Origin: Ruminococcaceae bacterium UBA3710
GTDB taxonomy: Bacteria; Bacillota; Clostridia; Oscillospirales; Acutalibacteraceae
Direction of reading: 5' to 3'
Length of the DNA stretch: 5,716 bases
NCBI GenBank assembly: GCA_002371985.1
Contig: DFHZ01000112.1
Location: 1 to 5,716 of the forward strand
Shown here piece after piece: positions 5,071 through 5,716 of the stretch. Each line of letters begins with the position of its first letter. Position 1 is the stretch's first letter. The notes under the pieces are model-generated. The model worked only from the letters and a program-made list of their open reading frames with translations, ran no database searches and was not told the DNA's origin. A program made the position numbers and the translations under genes.

Positions 5071-5716
5071 TTATATAAGTTTTTCAAGTGCGGCATAGCG
5101 AACTGCAACAGAAAGCACTTTTGCCGCCGTATTTATATCTTCGGCACTTGGATATGTAGGTGCTATTCTGATATTAGAATCGTGAGGGTCTTTGCCGTAC
5201 GGATATGTGGCTCCGACCTTTGTAAGGACAAGTCCCAATTCTTTACAGAGTTCACCTACTCGTTTAGCACAACCTTCCATAACATTAAGACTTATAAAAT
5301 ATCCGCCGTTTGGTTTCGTCCATTTGGCAATATCAAGTCCGTTAAGGGTAGCATCAAATTCGTTAAGCACCGCTTCAAATTTAGGTCTTATAATTTCGGC
5401 ATGTTTCCGCATTTGCTCCTTAACTGCCTTTAAATCAGGCAAAAATGCGGTGTGCCTTAACTGATTAACCTTATCGGGTCCTATAACCTGAAATTTCATT
5501 CTTTCCTTTATCATAGCAAGTGTTTTTGGGCTTCCTGCCATACATGCAATTCCGGCACCCGGCAAAGTAACCTTTGATGTAGATGCAAAGAAAATCGGCA
5601 TATCTTCGCTTCCCGCCTTTAAACATTCGTCATAAAGGTTTAAAAGTTTATCTCCGTCGTCTTTAAGGTCGTGAACAACATAGGCATTATCCCACATAAT
5701 ATGGAAATCTTTTGCG
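5071..5716 (-). CDS. PLP-dependent aminotransferase, MocR-like/aspartate aminotransferase Ic type, C-terminal half
   Basis: The last 214 residues are present; the gene enters from the right edge in frame (AKDFHIMWDNAY...), so the ATG at 5697 is internal and not a start. Family members are about 420-430 residues, so about half is missing. WDNAY, near residue 8 of this fragment, supplies the aspartate that holds the PLP ring nitrogen. FASTSKVTLPGAGIA supplies the lysine that forms the Schiff base with PLP. The arginine in SNIRIAPTYPS near the C-terminus is the usual substrate carboxylate-binding residue. The STSK-T-PGAG signature points to the group annotated as alanine-glyoxylate/aspartate aminotransferase (Aminotran_MocR), typified by actinobacterial aspartate aminotransferases of subgroup Ic, rather than classical AspC. 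Aspartate/2-oxoglutarate is the likely substrate pair, but specificity cannot be read from this fragment. A terminator directly follows, so it is the end of its transcript. Confidence 0.9.
   Translation of the reverse strand, partial: AKDFHIMWDNAYVVHDLKDDGDKLLNLYDECLKAGSEDMPIFFASTSKVTLPGAGIACMAGSPKTLAMIKERMKFQVIGPDKVNQLRHTAFLPDLKAVKEQMRKHAEIIRPKFEAVLNEFDATLNGLDIAKWTKPNGGYFISLNVMEGCAKRVGELCKELGLVLTKVGATYPYGKDPHDSNIRIAPTYPSAEDINTAAKVLSVAVRYAALEKLI

Noticed and set aside
5050..5464. Two overlapping plus-strand frames (127 and 90 codons) opposite the aminotransferase
   Set aside because: Both are antisense to a clear PLP enzyme and one begins inside its terminator. Composition is what reverse reading of this gene would give.

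Overview
The window looks like an ordinary, AT-rich piece of core chromosome from a Firmicute of the class Clostridia. The evidence is strong AGGAG-type ribosome binding sites, textbook sigma-A promoters, split secD and secF genes, and a BofA-family protein, which belongs to endospore-forming lineages and their close relatives. I see no RNA gene, insertion sequence, phage gene, CRISPR array or tRNA. Species cannot be named from this sequence alone.

Layout, left to right. (1) A two-gene minus-strand unit: an unrecognised 248-residue protein (519-1265), followed 21 bases downstream by the N-terminal half of an SPFH/band 7 (stomatin/QmcA-like) membrane protein that runs off the left edge (1-497). 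(2) A compact divergent promoter region (about 1266-1390) with two back-to-back sigma-A promoters. One drives the unit just described; the other drives rsmA (ksgA), the 16S rRNA dimethyladenosine transferase, on the plus strand (1391-2242). (3) Tail to tail with rsmA, only 8 bases away, is a small minus-strand bofA gene (2251-2514). (4) Upstream of bofA are secF (2581-3504) and secD (3497-4885), overlapping by 8 bases and read on the minus strand from a strong promoter at 4959-4987. A hairpin terminator (2517-2552) follows secF. (5) A second hairpin terminator (about 5028-5062) closes the C-terminal half of a PLP-dependent aminotransferase of the MocR-like/aspartate aminotransferase Ic type (5071-5716, running off the right edge).

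These are mainly independent housekeeping functions: ribosome maturation, the SecDF helper of the Sec translocon, amino acid metabolism and a membrane-organising SPFH protein. bofA is a probable sporulation-control gene among them. The most interesting detail is at the secF-bofA junction. The Shine-Dalgarno sequence of bofA lies entirely in the 3' arm of the secF terminator hairpin, so read-through RNA should be poorly translated for bofA, while a transcript starting inside the hairpin would have the site free. Other points worth a look are a pair of 10-base direct repeats spaced exactly 20 bases apart in the secD leader, and the pairing of an SPFH gene with an unknown cytoplasmic protein rather than NfeD. 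I found no convincing evidence of a wholly new system.
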